From: Nonlabens xiamenensis | GTDB taxonomy: Bacteria; Bacteroidota; Bacteroidia; Flavobacteriales; Flavobacteriaceae | Direction of reading: 5' to 3' | Assembly: GCF_003865345.1 (NCBI RefSeq) | Contig: NZ_RMVE01000002.1 | Coordinates: forward strand, 310,001 to 374,000 | DNA: 64,000 nt | Shown here: in pieces, positions 1 to 9,572 of the stretch | Numbering within the stretch: position 1 is the stretch's first letter | How the letters are laid out: each line of letters begins with the position of its first letter | Notes under the pieces: model-generated | What the model was told of the DNA's origin: nothing | Seen by the model: the letters and a program-made list of their open reading frames with translations, nothing else | Databases searched by the model: none | Translations under genes and position numbers: made by a program

Positions 1-324
1 TTCTGAGTCAAAGATCGCAAACTGCCCATCTCCAGGAAGCGACGGAGAACGATAATCAATTTGAAGAGCGTCACCGTCAGAAACTGAAATAGTATAAGTT
101 TCAGTATAGGGTTGACCTGCAACAGGTCCGTCATTCATCACCAAGTAGGTAGTTGTTGTACCATTAATAATGATATCCACACCTGCATTGGCGGTAGCAT
201 TTGCGCCAGAATCCCATTCTGTACCAGTAAAGTCAGTTATCTCAAGTCTGTAGTCACATTGCTGTGCTACTGAGAACAAAGAGAAACAGACCATGGTAAG
301 CAGAGTAACATAGAGTTGTTTCAT
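1..324 (-). CDS. Secreted protein, N-terminal part (cut by window edge), paralogue of the next gene
   Basis: The reading frame starts at an ATG at 324 and runs off the window after 108 codons, so the 3' end is missing. Residues 1 to about 20 form a signal peptide (MKQLYVTLLTMVCFSLFSVA). The mature part begins QQCDYRLEITDF and closely parallels the N-terminus of the neighbouring 2096-residue protein, which has CDYVVEVTDF; both then share WDSGANAT, a TYLVMN-type strand and DYRxPxLxGDG. I therefore read the two as tandem paralogues. By analogy the missing part may carry FN3/CUB-like modules and a T9SS sorting domain, but this cannot be seen. The exact function is unknown; surface adhesion or binding is a guess. 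Confidence 0.85.
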   Translation of the reverse strand, partial: MKQLYVTLLTMVCFSLFSVAQQCDYRLEITDFTGTEWDSGANATANAGVDIIINGTTTTYLVMNDGPVAGQPYTETYTISVSDGDALQIDYRSPSLPGDGQFAIFDSE

Positions 325-430
325 AATTAAGTTTTATATTTTGTTTTTAGAAGTTGTTTAAAGTAAACATTCAAAACGAAACATCGCACAGCAGTTTTAA
401 ATACTCGTCAAGTCGTTTGGTTTTATAGAT

Positions 431-464
431 AAAAAAAAGGGATCAATGCTATTGATCCCTTTTT
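431..464 (-). terminator. Rho-independent terminator of the giant secreted protein gene
   Basis: The arms GGGATCAAT (439-447) and ATTGATCCC (451-459) form a 9-bp stem with a 3-nt loop. On the minus strand a run of eight T follows. It lies about 20 bp past the stop codon of the upstream gene and separates the two tandem paralogues. Confidence 0.85.
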
Positions 465-481
465 ATCAAAAAACAAGGCAT

Positions 482-3400
482 TTATTCTTTAACAAATCGC
501 AAATTTTTGCTTCCTGATTCAGACCTTAATTGCAGTATATACATACCTGCACTTAGTTCCTGAACAGCGATAGACTTAATGGATGAACCAGTAAATTTCA
601 TTACCTCCTGCCCCATCAAATTGACAACTCTCACTTCATTCAAAATCACATCTGACTGAATATTAAGTGTAGTGGCTACTGGATTAGGATAAATTACAAA
701 TTCGTTCTCCAGAAAATCATTATTCGAAAGGGTTGTGTCAATGGTAAAGTTATCGACGTAAAAATTAACATCTTCGCTATCAGCAACTGTTCCATTTGTT
801 GCATAAAATGCGAATTGCACAACACCAGAATAAGCTGACAGATTGATCATTTCGGATTGTCCAAGGTTAGATATTGTCGAACTGGCGTTCCAGGTCATAA
901 GGTTATTCCATGTCATACCTCCGTCTTCAGTAATAAGCAACTGAACTTCATCATCACTACCTAAGGTCGTAGGTCCAGACCCGATAAATGGTGTCAAAGC
1001 TACATCAAACGTAATGGTATAATCGCCCGCACCTAAATCAAATTCAGGAGTTACAAGCCAATCCATATCTATGCTTGCAGAATCGTAAATATTAATCCTA
1101 GCGGAGTCACCATTTGGCGAGCTAGTGTCATTACCAAAATCATCATCTCCCCACGCTCCATTGGTGCCATCAGGTCCATTAGCAATGGTACTGGCATTAC
1201 CCTCCGACCAGCAATCTCCAGGGAAGTTGGTAAAATCATTTCCAGGAGCTCCATTGACCGAGCCATAAGGTACAGGTTGAACGCCACAAATAGTTGTAAA
1301 AGTCAAAGGACCAACCCAATTGGAAAAATCACCAGCACCACAACTCGCCCTTACATAGGCATCATAGGTAGTCAATTGACTCAATCCAGTGATCATCTCA
1401 GGATTAGTGGACATGGTGTTGACGTATACCGGATTTGCTGTTCCTTGAGCCACACCTACAGGCTGTACCTCTACCTCCCATTCCGTTTCGGTTCCGTTAA
1501 CATTCCATCCTAATTCAGCCTCAGTTGAACCTACACTCAATGCATTGAGCGTATCTGGTGCGATACAACTAGGAGGAAGAGCACAAGTAACATCGGCTAT
1601 AAATCCGTCACGAATTCCAGACCCGTCAGAAGTAAATCTAAAAGTAAGACATCCAGAAGGCAGTGCACCAACTAGCTGTGTACCTACCAGGTTACCAGTC
1701 CCCGATGCGTTTTCCCAACACCAGACATCAGTCGTTCCATTTGGAGAAGCTATTACTGGGCTGCTGGTATCAGGGCCATTATAAACTGTTATACCATCCC
1801 AACAATCAGATCCATTGCTTCTTATTTCAGTCACGAATTCAATAAAGTCGACATAAACGACATCACCGGTATTGTCAGGACAAATGGTATAAACGATATC
1901 TTGATCATTAGAATACTGACCAGAAATCCCTCCATCGTCTACCAATTGGTCGCCAGCACAGTAATCAGGACTGGTAGAAAAAGTAATACAGGTATCTAAA
2001 GAAACGACATTATTGGTAGGGTCGCAAATTGCAGCAACGCATACCTCATAATCAGTCAAAGCTACCAAACCATTAATCATAGCGGTATTGGTCGTTGGGT
2101 TAGGTGAAACGGTCGTAAAAGTAGTAGAACCTACTTCTCTGTACCTCACTTCAAATTCGCCAGCTCCCGCGGTATCGGTCCATGTAAGAGTCGTAGAAGT
2201 AGCATTTGTTCCCGTAGTTGTAAGATTGGTAGGTTCTGGACAAGCCGGTGCCTCTTCATAATTAATATCATCCAAATACATACTGTCAAACGTGCCGGCC
2301 GGATTAAACTTGAACGCGATATACCCACCTACTGTGGTCAGGTTATTGAAGTACACGGTTTTTTCTTCATAGGCATCATCAACAAGGTCAGCATCGGTGA
2401 AGGTTTCTACCACCGAAAAGGTGGTCAAATCTGTTGGATCGGTCATTGTACCTACTTCTAAGCCACCATTATCACGATCACTAACAAAGAATCTTACCCG
2501 CTTGTTGGCATCTAGATCAGAGAAGTTGGGAAGTATATAAACCAAATCTGAATTGGCATCCCCACTGCTCGTCATATAAATATGGTTATCACCAGAATTG
2601 GCGGTAAAGTCTTGAACTTCTACAGTTGCATTATTAGAGGTTGTAATGATGATTGATCCATCACAGTTATTCAAACTATCAGTGGCGTCGTTTTCAAAAT
2701 CAGTGAAATATGGTGCCGTCAGTGGCAGACAGGAAGTCGTAAAGGCTTGTGGGCCATTCGCAAGACTTTCATCCCCAGGACCACAAATGGCCTGAACATA
2801 ATATTCATAAGCGGTATCAGCCATTAAGCCAGTAACGGTAGTTGCTGGCGTTCCACCAGTTACCGATACCACAGGAATCGCTGTGTTACCAGTTCCTGGA
2901 ACAAAGCCAGGAAGACCAACCTCAACATTCCATTCTGTTTCAGAACCTCCGGCTACCCATGAAAGATCTGCCGTCGTTGTCGTAACTGCATCTACAGATA
3001 GAGCCGTTGGGTTAGGACATGTGGGCGTAGGGCCACAAGTTATCCTAGCTATGAAACCTTCTCTGGTTGCAGAACTATCAGAAGTAAAAACAAAAGTCAG
3101 ACATCCCGTAGAACCTGTGGCGGTTAGAATATTTTGTGTCAAATCACCTGTTCCTATACCACCATCAAAACACCATAGATCATTGTTTGATGTATTTTGG
3201 TTCGGCGGACTGATCACCGGTGCCGCAGTGCTGTCACCATCATAGATTGTCAATCCATCCCAGCATTGATTTCCAGAAGATCTAACTTCTGCGACAAATT
3301 CGGAGAAATTCACGCTCACTACATCACCCATGTTGTCAGGACAGATGACATATGTATCATTGGAATTGTTAGTATAATTGCCATTAGCTCCTCCATTATC

Positions 3401-6400
3401 CGTGAATAGGTCTCCGGCACAATAATCCTTATCGGTAGTCACCTGAGTACAGACAGCAATCGCTTCATTGCCAGGGCTACAAACGGCAGAAATACAAACA
3501 TCATACTCTGTATCACTTAAGAGACCCGTCAAAACAACTGAAGGACTTGTAGGGTTTGGAGTTACTAGTGTACCAGTACCAGGAGCGAAGCCTGGAAGGC
3601 CATATTCAACTTTCCATTCCGTTTCCATATCTGGTCCTGCGGTCCAGTCGACATTCACCGAATCCGTACTAGAGGCGGTTTGACTTACGTTGGTAACCGC
3701 ACCACAAGTTGGTGCCGCTCCACAAGTTACTGTGGCCTCCCATCCCTCTTCCTGAACAGAACCGTCAGACGTAAATACAAAAGTTAAACATCCAGATCCA
3801 GAGGTTGCAATCAACAACTCTTGGGTAAGGTCTCCAGTCCCCTGACCTGAGCTAGGATCCCAACACCATTGTGGATCACCTGAAGGTGAAGCAATAATAG
3901 GTGCCGTCGTATCAGAACCGTCATAAATTGTCAGACCATCATAACAGTTTCCAGCAAAACTATTTTCTTCCGTATCGTGTTGTAAGAATTGTACAATAAC
4001 TACATCTCCGGCATTGTCTGGACAGATGATATAGGTTTCATTGGCATCTGGATCGTAGGTCGAAGTAGTTCCACCCGTATCCACAAAATTATCGCCTCCA
4101 CAATAATCAGGGTTGGTACTGGCTTGGGCACACACTTGAATAGATGATTCCGGGACAGCGGGGTCACAAATAGCCGTTACACAGTACTCATATTCTGTAT
4201 CACTGTTCAACCCTGTGATGATTGCCGTGTTGGTTGTAGGGTTGGGAGAAAGGGTTGTAAAGCCCATTGCCCCTAACTCTCTATATTCTACTAAGAACTC
4301 AGCGGCCATGGCATTATCAGTCCAAGTTATTTCCAGACTGTCCTTACTGGGAATAACCACCGTCAAATCTGAAGGTTCTGGACAGGATGGTGCTTGCTCA
4401 TAGAATACATCATCAATTGACATGCTATCAAAAGTGCCTGCCGCATTGTATTTGAATGCGATGTATCCTCCAGTAGTAGATAAAGAAGAGAAATAAACAG
4501 TCTTTTCCTCATAAGTATCGTCTGCCAAATCAGCATCAGTAAAGGTATTTACCGCAGTAAAGGTGGTAGCATCGTTAGGGTCGGTCATCGTACCAACTAC
4601 TAATTCACCGTTGTCTCTGTCATTGACACTAAATCTGAGTCGCTTTGAAGCATCGAGATCTGAAAACTCTGGAAGGATATAGTACATTTCCGCGGAAGCG
4701 TCATTATCCGACCTCATCCTAACGTGATTACTTCCAGAATTGGAATCAAAATCTTCTACTTCAATTGAAGTATCCGTAGAAGTACTGACTATCAGACTAG
4801 CATCACAATTGAACAAGCTTCCTGCTGCAACTGATTCATAATCGGTGCTATAAGGCGCAGTTAAAGCATCACAGGCCGTAAACGCAGTTAAGGGACCTAT
4901 TTGAGTACTCTCATCACCCACAGCACAAACACTGGTCAGGTAAAAATCGTATTCAGTATTTCCAGTCAAACCAGGAACATTAAAGGTACTGGCGGTTGCC
5001 GTGATTTCTAAGCCTGACCCAGGTGTAAATCCAGTTGCACCATACTCTATAGTCCATTCAGTTTCAGAACTACCCGGAGTCCAGGATAAATCAATATTGT
5101 CAGAGCCCCTGTCGTCCACTTGAAAATCAAATGGAACTGGACAACTCGGTGGTGCCGCACAGGTAACGTTGGCATTAAATCCAGCACGCTGCCCAAAACC
5201 GTCAGAAACAAACCTAAAGGTCAAGCAACCAGAGGGAAGCTTTCCTATGAATGACATACCGGTAAGATCTCCAGTTCCTGTACCTCCATCAAAACACCAT
5301 CCGGTGTTGGCAGAATCTGGTGCAATGATTGGGGAATTGGTATCAGGACCGTCGAAAATCGTAAGTGAGTCCCATGAACAAGTATCATTGGCCTCTACAA
5401 TAAACTGCGTAAAATCAACATAAACCACATCTCCTGGGTTGTCTGGACAAACTGTATAAGTGATATCTTCGTTTCCTGAATAATCTCCAGAAACCCCTCC
5501 ACTATCTACTAACGGATCTCCATTACAGTAATCTGCAGGTGTCAAAACTGAAATGCAGACAGGATTGGATAAATCTGTCGGCGAACAAACTGCCGTTACA
5601 CAAATATCATAATTGGTACCAGGCATAAGACCTGTCAACGTATACGGATTGGTGGTGGAAGTAATTGTAGTACCAGAACCTGGCGTCAATGGAGAAGGAC
5701 CAAACTCGATGTTCCACTCTGTTTCAGTGCCACCTGGAGTCCAAGTTACGTCAACACTTGTCTGATTGAGATTTAATGCAGTCACTGCAGATACATCAAC
5801 ACAACTTTGTGTAGTAAAATCAGTATAAGGACCTGTCCAAGAGCTAAAGTCCCCTCCACCACAATCATATCTCACATAAAAATCGTAGGATGTATTGGAA
5901 TTCAATCCCGTAACATCAGCAAACGCACCTGTATTGTTTTGTATAGGTGTATTCCCTCCTCCTTGAGTATAAGGCGAAACCCCAAACTCAATTTCTGTAT
6001 TCGAAGAAGGATTACCCCGGGCATCCCAAGCAAAAGAAATGCTGGATGATGTCTTTGTAACTGCTGAAAACACTCCTGGTGCAGGACAAGATTCAAGGGT
6101 GGTAAAATTAGCAGGACCCTCATTTGAACTAATGTCACCCATACCACAATTGGCACGAACATATAAATCATATTGGGTTTCAGGGTTTAACCCATTTACC
6201 GTGTACATTGTCGAGGTTGCCGGTTCTACAGTTCCTGCAGCGGTGCCTGGTGTAAAACCAACTGGACCATACTCCACCTCCCATGTAGGCATCGAATTAG
6301 GATCAGTCCATGATACATCTACGCTAGTGGCTGTGACGTTACTAACTGTCAACATTTCTACCTTAAAACAAGTGGGGCAAGTCGTTGTACCGCTGAAAAT

Positions 6401-6772
6401 ATTGGTGGTCGACATCTGACCTAGTGTAGAGGCAAATACTTCATTACCCTCAGAATCTAAAATTCTAAATCTACCATCCCCAGAGAGCTGGGGAGCACGA
6501 TAATCTACCGTTATGGCATCCCCATCATTGACAGTAAATGAATAAGTTTCAGTGTTTGGGGCCGCACCGGGATTCATCACTAAAAATGTTGTTGGTGTAC
6601 CACCATTTAGTGAGATGTCAACGCCTGCTCCAGCCCCTCCATTGGAAGTAGCGTTGGCGCCACTATCCCAATCATTACCAATAAAATCAGTTACCTCCAC
6701 GACATAATCACACTGGGGGTAAACATAAAGGGAAAGCAGGGAAAATAAGGCAAGTAGTAGTTTTGTTCTCAT
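482..6772 (-). CDS. Giant secreted multidomain protein: FN3, CUB-like and MAM-like modules with a T9SS C-terminal sorting domain
   Basis: This 2096-residue protein starts with a signal peptide (about 1-19, cleaved before QCDYVV). A beta-rich N-terminal domain (about 20-135) is followed by alternating modules. There are nine fibronectin type III-like domains, near 136-412 (three), 546-636, 796-886, 1024-1113, 1251-1345, 1512-1600 and 1733-1828. Four CUB-like Cys-rich modules start with YCxGDxxxDxGG, near 413-545, 888-1023, 1115-1250 and 1602-1732. Three jellyroll/MAM-like modules lie near 638-795, 1350-1511 and 1829-2013. The last ~80 residues (FVIYPNPVATTLNIQ ... LSAGMYILQL) are a type A T9SS sorting domain, so export and cell-surface attachment or release are expected. 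Such FN3/CUB proteins are probably adhesins or binding proteins, but the ligand is unknown. No catalytic domain was recognised. Its tandem partner is at the window start. Confidence 0.9.
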   Translation of the reverse strand: MRTKLLLALFSLLSLYVYPQCDYVVEVTDFIGNDWDSGANATSNGGAGAGVDISLNGGTPTTFLVMNPGAAPNTETYSFTVNDGDAITVDYRAPQLSGDGRFRILDSEGNEVFASTLGQMSTTNIFSGTTTCPTCFKVEMLTVSNVTATSVDVSWTDPNSMPTWEVEYGPVGFTPGTAAGTVEPATSTMYTVNGLNPETQYDLYVRANCGMGDISSNEGPANFTTLESCPAPGVFSAVTKTSSSISFAWDARGNPSSNTEIEFGVSPYTQGGGNTPIQNNTGAFADVTGLNSNTSYDFYVRYDCGGGDFSSWTGPYTDFTTQSCVDVSAVTALNLNQTSVDVTWTPGGTETEWNIEFGPSPLTPGSGTTITSTTNPYTLTGLMPGTNYDICVTAVCSPTDLSNPVCISVLTPADYCNGDPLVDSGGVSGDYSGNEDITYTVCPDNPGDVVYVDFTQFIVEANDTCSWDSLTIFDGPDTNSPIIAPDSANTGWCFDGGTGTGDLTGMSFIGKLPSGCLTFRFVSDGFGQRAGFNANVTCAAPPSCPVPFDFQVDDRGSDNIDLSWTPGSSETEWTIEYGATGFTPGSGLEITATASTFNVPGLTGNTEYDFYLTSVCAVGDESTQIGPLTAFTACDALTAPYSTDYESVAAGSLFNCDASLIVSTSTDTSIEVEDFDSNSGSNHVRMRSDNDASAEMYYILPEFSDLDASKRLRFSVNDRDNGELVVGTMTDPNDATTFTAVNTFTDADLADDTYEEKTVYFSSLSTTGGYIAFKYNAAGTFDSMSIDDVFYEQAPSCPEPSDLTVVIPSKDSLEITWTDNAMAAEFLVEYRELGAMGFTTLSPNPTTNTAIITGLNSDTEYEYCVTAICDPAVPESSIQVCAQASTNPDYCGGDNFVDTGGTTSTYDPDANETYIICPDNAGDVVIVQFLQHDTEENSFAGNCYDGLTIYDGSDTTAPIIASPSGDPQWCWDPSSGQGTGDLTQELLIATSGSGCLTFVFTSDGSVQEEGWEATVTCGAAPTCGAVTNVSQTASSTDSVNVDWTAGPDMETEWKVEYGLPGFAPGTGTLVTPNPTSPSVVLTGLLSDTEYDVCISAVCSPGNEAIAVCTQVTTDKDYCAGDLFTDNGGANGNYTNNSNDTYVICPDNMGDVVSVNFSEFVAEVRSSGNQCWDGLTIYDGDSTAAPVISPPNQNTSNNDLWCFDGGIGTGDLTQNILTATGSTGCLTFVFTSDSSATREGFIARITCGPTPTCPNPTALSVDAVTTTTADLSWVAGGSETEWNVEVGLPGFVPGTGNTAIPVVSVTGGTPATTVTGLMADTAYEYYVQAICGPGDESLANGPQAFTTSCLPLTAPYFTDFENDATDSLNNCDGSIIITTSNNATVEVQDFTANSGDNHIYMTSSGDANSDLVYILPNFSDLDANKRVRFFVSDRDNGGLEVGTMTDPTDLTTFSVVETFTDADLVDDAYEEKTVYFNNLTTVGGYIAFKFNPAGTFDSMYLDDINYEEAPACPEPTNLTTTGTNATSTTLTWTDTAGAGEFEVRYREVGSTTFTTVSPNPTTNTAMINGLVALTDYEVCVAAICDPTNNVVSLDTCITFSTSPDYCAGDQLVDDGGISGQYSNDQDIVYTICPDNTGDVVYVDFIEFVTEIRSNGSDCWDGITVYNGPDTSSPVIASPNGTTDVWCWENASGTGNLVGTQLVGALPSGCLTFRFTSDGSGIRDGFIADVTCALPPSCIAPDTLNALSVGSTEAELGWNVNGTETEWEVEVQPVGVAQGTANPVYVNTMSTNPEMITGLSQLTTYDAYVRASCGAGDFSNWVGPLTFTTICGVQPVPYGSVNGAPGNDFTNFPGDCWSEGNASTIANGPDGTNGAWGDDDFGNDTSSPNGDSARINIYDSASIDMDWLVTPEFDLGAGDYTITFDVALTPFIGSGPTTLGSDDEVQLLITEDGGMTWNNLMTWNASSTISNLGQSEMINLSAYSGVVQFAFYATNGTVADSEDVNFYVDNFTIDTTLSNNDFLENEFVIYPNPVATTLNIQSDVILNEVRVVNLMGQEVMKFTGSSIKSIAVQELSAGMYILQLRSESGSKNLRFVKE

Positions 6773-6923
6773 AAAGTCGTTAGATTAATTGGGCACCTAA
6801 TGTAGGCTTTTGAATAAAACATTCAAATATTTTTTAATAATTTCTTTTCACAGGTAAACTGATCATCGGGTTGAAAATTTAGAATTACTCGTTATTAATT
6901 GCACAGTCAAAACAGATCAAAAG

Positions 6924-6949
6924 AAAGCCATGTCAACTGACATGGCTTT
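6924..6949 (-). terminator. Terminator downstream of fabI
   Basis: An inverted repeat AAAGCCATGTCA / TGACATGGCTTT with a 2-nt centre lies 23 bp past the fabI stop on the minus strand, followed there by CTTTT. It separates fabI from the giant secreted protein gene. The T tract is interrupted, so termination may be only moderate. Confidence 0.65.
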
Positions 6950-6971
6950 TCAACTGATTTTATAAGTGTCC

Positions 6972-7778
6972 TTAAAATTTTTCAATAACTTCCTGGCTTA
7001 CCCCTGTATTGGAGAAACCACCATCGTGAAAAAGGTTCTGCATAGTAACCTTTCTTGTGTAATCAGAGAACAATGTCATCGTATATTCTGCGCAATCCTG
7101 TGCTGTCGCATTTCCAAGCGGACTCATTTTTTCGGCATAGCTTAGGAAACCATCAAAGCCTTTCACGCCACTTCCAGCGGTGGTAGGTGTAGGCGACTGT
7201 GATATAGTATTTACACGTACCTTTTTGTCTTTGCCAAAGAAGTATCCGAAGCTGCGAGCAATAGATTCCAGATAGGCCTTATTATCGGCCATATCATTGT
7301 AGTCTGGAAAGGTACGTTGTGCGGCCATGTAAGTTAAGGCCACAATACTTCCCCACTCATTCATGGCATCGTTTTTATGAAGGGTCTGCATGACTTTGTG
7401 GAAAGACACTGCGCTCACATCCCATCCTTTTTCAGTGTAATTGTAATTCTGGTTTGTATAATGATTACCCTTACGTACATTGATACTCATCCCAATAGAG
7501 TGAAGGACAAAATCAAGTTTCCCGCCCAATATCTCTGTAGATCTTGTTACCAAGTTCTCGAGATCTTCAAGATTGGTTGCATCAGCAGGTATAATCTCAC
7601 TGCCAGTCTCTTCAGATAGTTGTTTAATTTGCCCCATACGCATAGCAACTGGGGCATTAGTCAACACAAATTGAGCGCCTTCTTTGTGGGCCAATTGAGC
7701 TGTTTTCCACGCAATGGAATTCTCATCCAAAGCGCCAAATATGATACCTTTCTTTCCTTTAAGTAAATTGTAAGACAT
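6972..7778 (-). CDS. fabI: Enoyl-[acyl-carrier-protein] reductase (NADH)
   Basis: This 268-residue short-chain dehydrogenase/reductase catalyses the last reduction of each fatty-acid elongation cycle, trans-2-enoyl-ACP to acyl-ACP. The N-terminal nucleotide-binding region reads KGIIFGALDENSIAWKTA (about residues 10-27), the FabI form of the Rossmann motif. The catalytic residues of the FabI family are present with the usual spacing: Y150, Y160 and K167 (Y-x6-K). The length is typical. It lies 30 bp downstream of recN on the same strand. A TATATTTG -7-like element in that gap suggests it also has its own promoter. Confidence 0.95.
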   Translation of the reverse strand: MSYNLLKGKKGIIFGALDENSIAWKTAQLAHKEGAQFVLTNAPVAMRMGQIKQLSEETGSEIIPADATNLEDLENLVTRSTEILGGKLDFVLHSIGMSINVRKGNHYTNQNYNYTEKGWDVSAVSFHKVMQTLHKNDAMNEWGSIVALTYMAAQRTFPDYNDMADNKAYLESIARSFGYFFGKDKKVRVNTISQSPTPTTAGSGVKGFDGFLSYAEKMSPLGNATAQDCAEYTMTLFSDYTRKVTMQNLFHDGGFSNTGVSQEVIEKF

Positions 7779-7795
7779 AGTTAATGATTAGGTCA

Positions 7796-7803
7796 CAAAT
7801 ATA
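7796..7803 (-). promoter_or_regulatory. Candidate -7 promoter element for fabI
   Basis: On the minus strand the sequence is TATATTTG, an exact TAnnTTTG Bacteroidota -7 element, 17 bp upstream of the fabI ATG. No clear TTG element is visible at the expected -33 distance. Confidence 0.45.
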
Positions 7804-7808
7804 TAAAA

Positions 7809-9488
7809 CTAATTGAGGAGGGCTCGCGCATTTTCCCTCGCCGCATCCGATACAATTCCACCACTCAACATTTGAGCGATTTCCTCTAATCTGGTTGCCT
7901 CATCTAGCCTGATCAACTCACTGATAGTCTTCGAATCGAGATTTCTCTTCCTGACCATCAAATGGTCTTTCCCAGCAGCCGCAATTTGGGGTAGGTGTGT
8001 GATAGCAATTACCTGCATATCCTGACTCATTTGTTTCATAATGTGTGCCATCTTATCGGCGATCGCACCACTTACTCCTGTATCAATTTCATCAAAAATA
8101 ATGGTAGGTAATTGTTTGCACCTAGACAACATTGCCTTAATGGCCAGCATCAACCTGGACAATTCACCTCCAGAGGCTGCTTTATCCAAACTGAGAAGAG
8201 TTGTCCCTTTGTTGGCAGTAAATAGAAATTCCACCTGGTCTAATCCTGAATCCGTGTATTGATCGGTTTCATTCATAACGACTTTGAATTGCGCATCTGG
8301 CATCCCTAACTGTCTCACGGTCTCCAATATTTCGGATTCTATGTTAGGAATTTGACCTTCTCTTAGTTGACGCAGTTGATAGGATAGGTCTTTCAGCTTT
8401 ATCTTATCCTGTTCAAGCTCACGCTGTATGGTTTTGATTTTCTCCTCTAAACCATGAGTCTCAAAAACCTTATCAGCCAGTTGATCCCTCAATTGCTTTA
8501 GTTCATTGACATCAGAGGTCTGGTGTTTTCTCAACAAATTCTCCAGAATTGTCAGCTGCGCATCTACCGTTTCTAACCGGCCAGGATCTGGTTCCAATCG
8601 ATTTTCTTGCTGTCCAATTTCCTGATGAATATCCTCTAGCTCTAACAGTACAGAGGATAGTCGGTCACGCAATTCAGCAAAATCTGAAGAGTAGGAAACG
8701 ATGGAGCCCATACGTTGGGACAGAAGACGCATCTGATCCAAACTCCCTTGCTCATCCATACCCAACCCAGCTGAAACCTCTTGCAATGTTGCAGTTATGG
8801 TTTCTATGTTCCCCAGCTGATCCCGCTCCTGTTCCAAAGCATCTTGGTCAAGCTCATCCAGTTTTGCAGATTCTAATTCTTCTAACAGGTAGGAATTGTA
8901 ATCCAGGTCGCGAGAGAATTGTGCCTGTTGATCAACCAGCTGATTGTATTCATGTTGATGCTGACGGAATTCTATAAGAGATGCTTTGTAAAGCGATAAT
9001 AATTGGGCGGATGGTTGTTGAGACTTTTTTGTTTGCTCCATGACATAAGCATCAAGCACCTCCATTTGAAAATCACCTTTGGCCAAACTCATCGTTTGAT
9101 GCTGTGAATGTATATCAATCAGTCTTTTCCCCAAAGCGGTCAATTGGGCCAGATTGACAGGCGTATCATTCACAAATGCCCTGCTTTTACCAGAGGGGAG
9201 GATTTCTCTACGCACAAAGGTTACGGATTCATAATCCAGATCTTCAACTTCAAATAAATCCTGTAGTCCTAAGGCCTGAATGTCAAATTGCGCTTCTATA
9301 ACACATTTACGACTTGTGTCACGCACAGCAGTTAAGTCAGCCCGTTGTCCCAATACCAGCCCCAGTGCACCTAAAAGGATAGACTTACCTGCACCGGTCT
9401 CTCCAGTGATAATGGTCAAATCCCCTTGAAGGTCTAGGTCCAATTGATCTATCAGGGCAAAATTCTCAATATGAATTTGTTTCAGCAA
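7809..9488 (-). CDS. recN: DNA repair protein RecN (SMC-like ATPase)
   Basis: RecN is an SMC-like ATPase acting at double-strand breaks before RecA-dependent recombination. The 559 residues show the family layout: an N-terminal ABC half with Walker A GETGAGKS (29-36); a long central helical region rich in Gln, Glu and Leu (about 150-370) that should form a coiled coil; and a C-terminal half with the ABC signature ASGGELSRLMLAIK, Walker B TIIFDEIDTGVSG and the H-loop ITHLPQIAAAGKDH. The length matches the family. It follows porD in a conserved housekeeping run; the gap to porD is 84 bp with no strong terminator seen. Confidence 0.95.
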   Translation of the reverse strand: MLKQIHIENFALIDQLDLDLQGDLTIITGETGAGKSILLGALGLVLGQRADLTAVRDTSRKCVIEAQFDIQALGLQDLFEVEDLDYESVTFVRREILPSGKSRAFVNDTPVNLAQLTALGKRLIDIHSQHQTMSLAKGDFQMEVLDAYVMEQTKKSQQPSAQLLSLYKASLIEFRQHQHEYNQLVDQQAQFSRDLDYNSYLLEELESAKLDELDQDALEQERDQLGNIETITATLQEVSAGLGMDEQGSLDQMRLLSQRMGSIVSYSSDFAELRDRLSSVLLELEDIHQEIGQQENRLEPDPGRLETVDAQLTILENLLRKHQTSDVNELKQLRDQLADKVFETHGLEEKIKTIQRELEQDKIKLKDLSYQLRQLREGQIPNIESEILETVRQLGMPDAQFKVVMNETDQYTDSGLDQVEFLFTANKGTTLLSLDKAASGGELSRLMLAIKAMLSRCKQLPTIIFDEIDTGVSGAIADKMAHIMKQMSQDMQVIAITHLPQIAAAGKDHLMVRKRNLDSKTISELIRLDEATRLEEIAQMLSGGIVSDAARENARALLN

Positions 9489-9572
9489 TGCTAGAGTATA
9501 TTTTTTAAGCCTGGTGTAAGGGCCATTAACACCGCATAAAACTAGTCAAAATCAGACAATCAAAAAAAGCCT

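Noticed and set aside
482-6772. Repeats inside the giant gene as a possible CRISPR array
   Set aside because: The repeats are several hundred bp long, encode protein modules in frame and have no short identical repeats with regular spacers.
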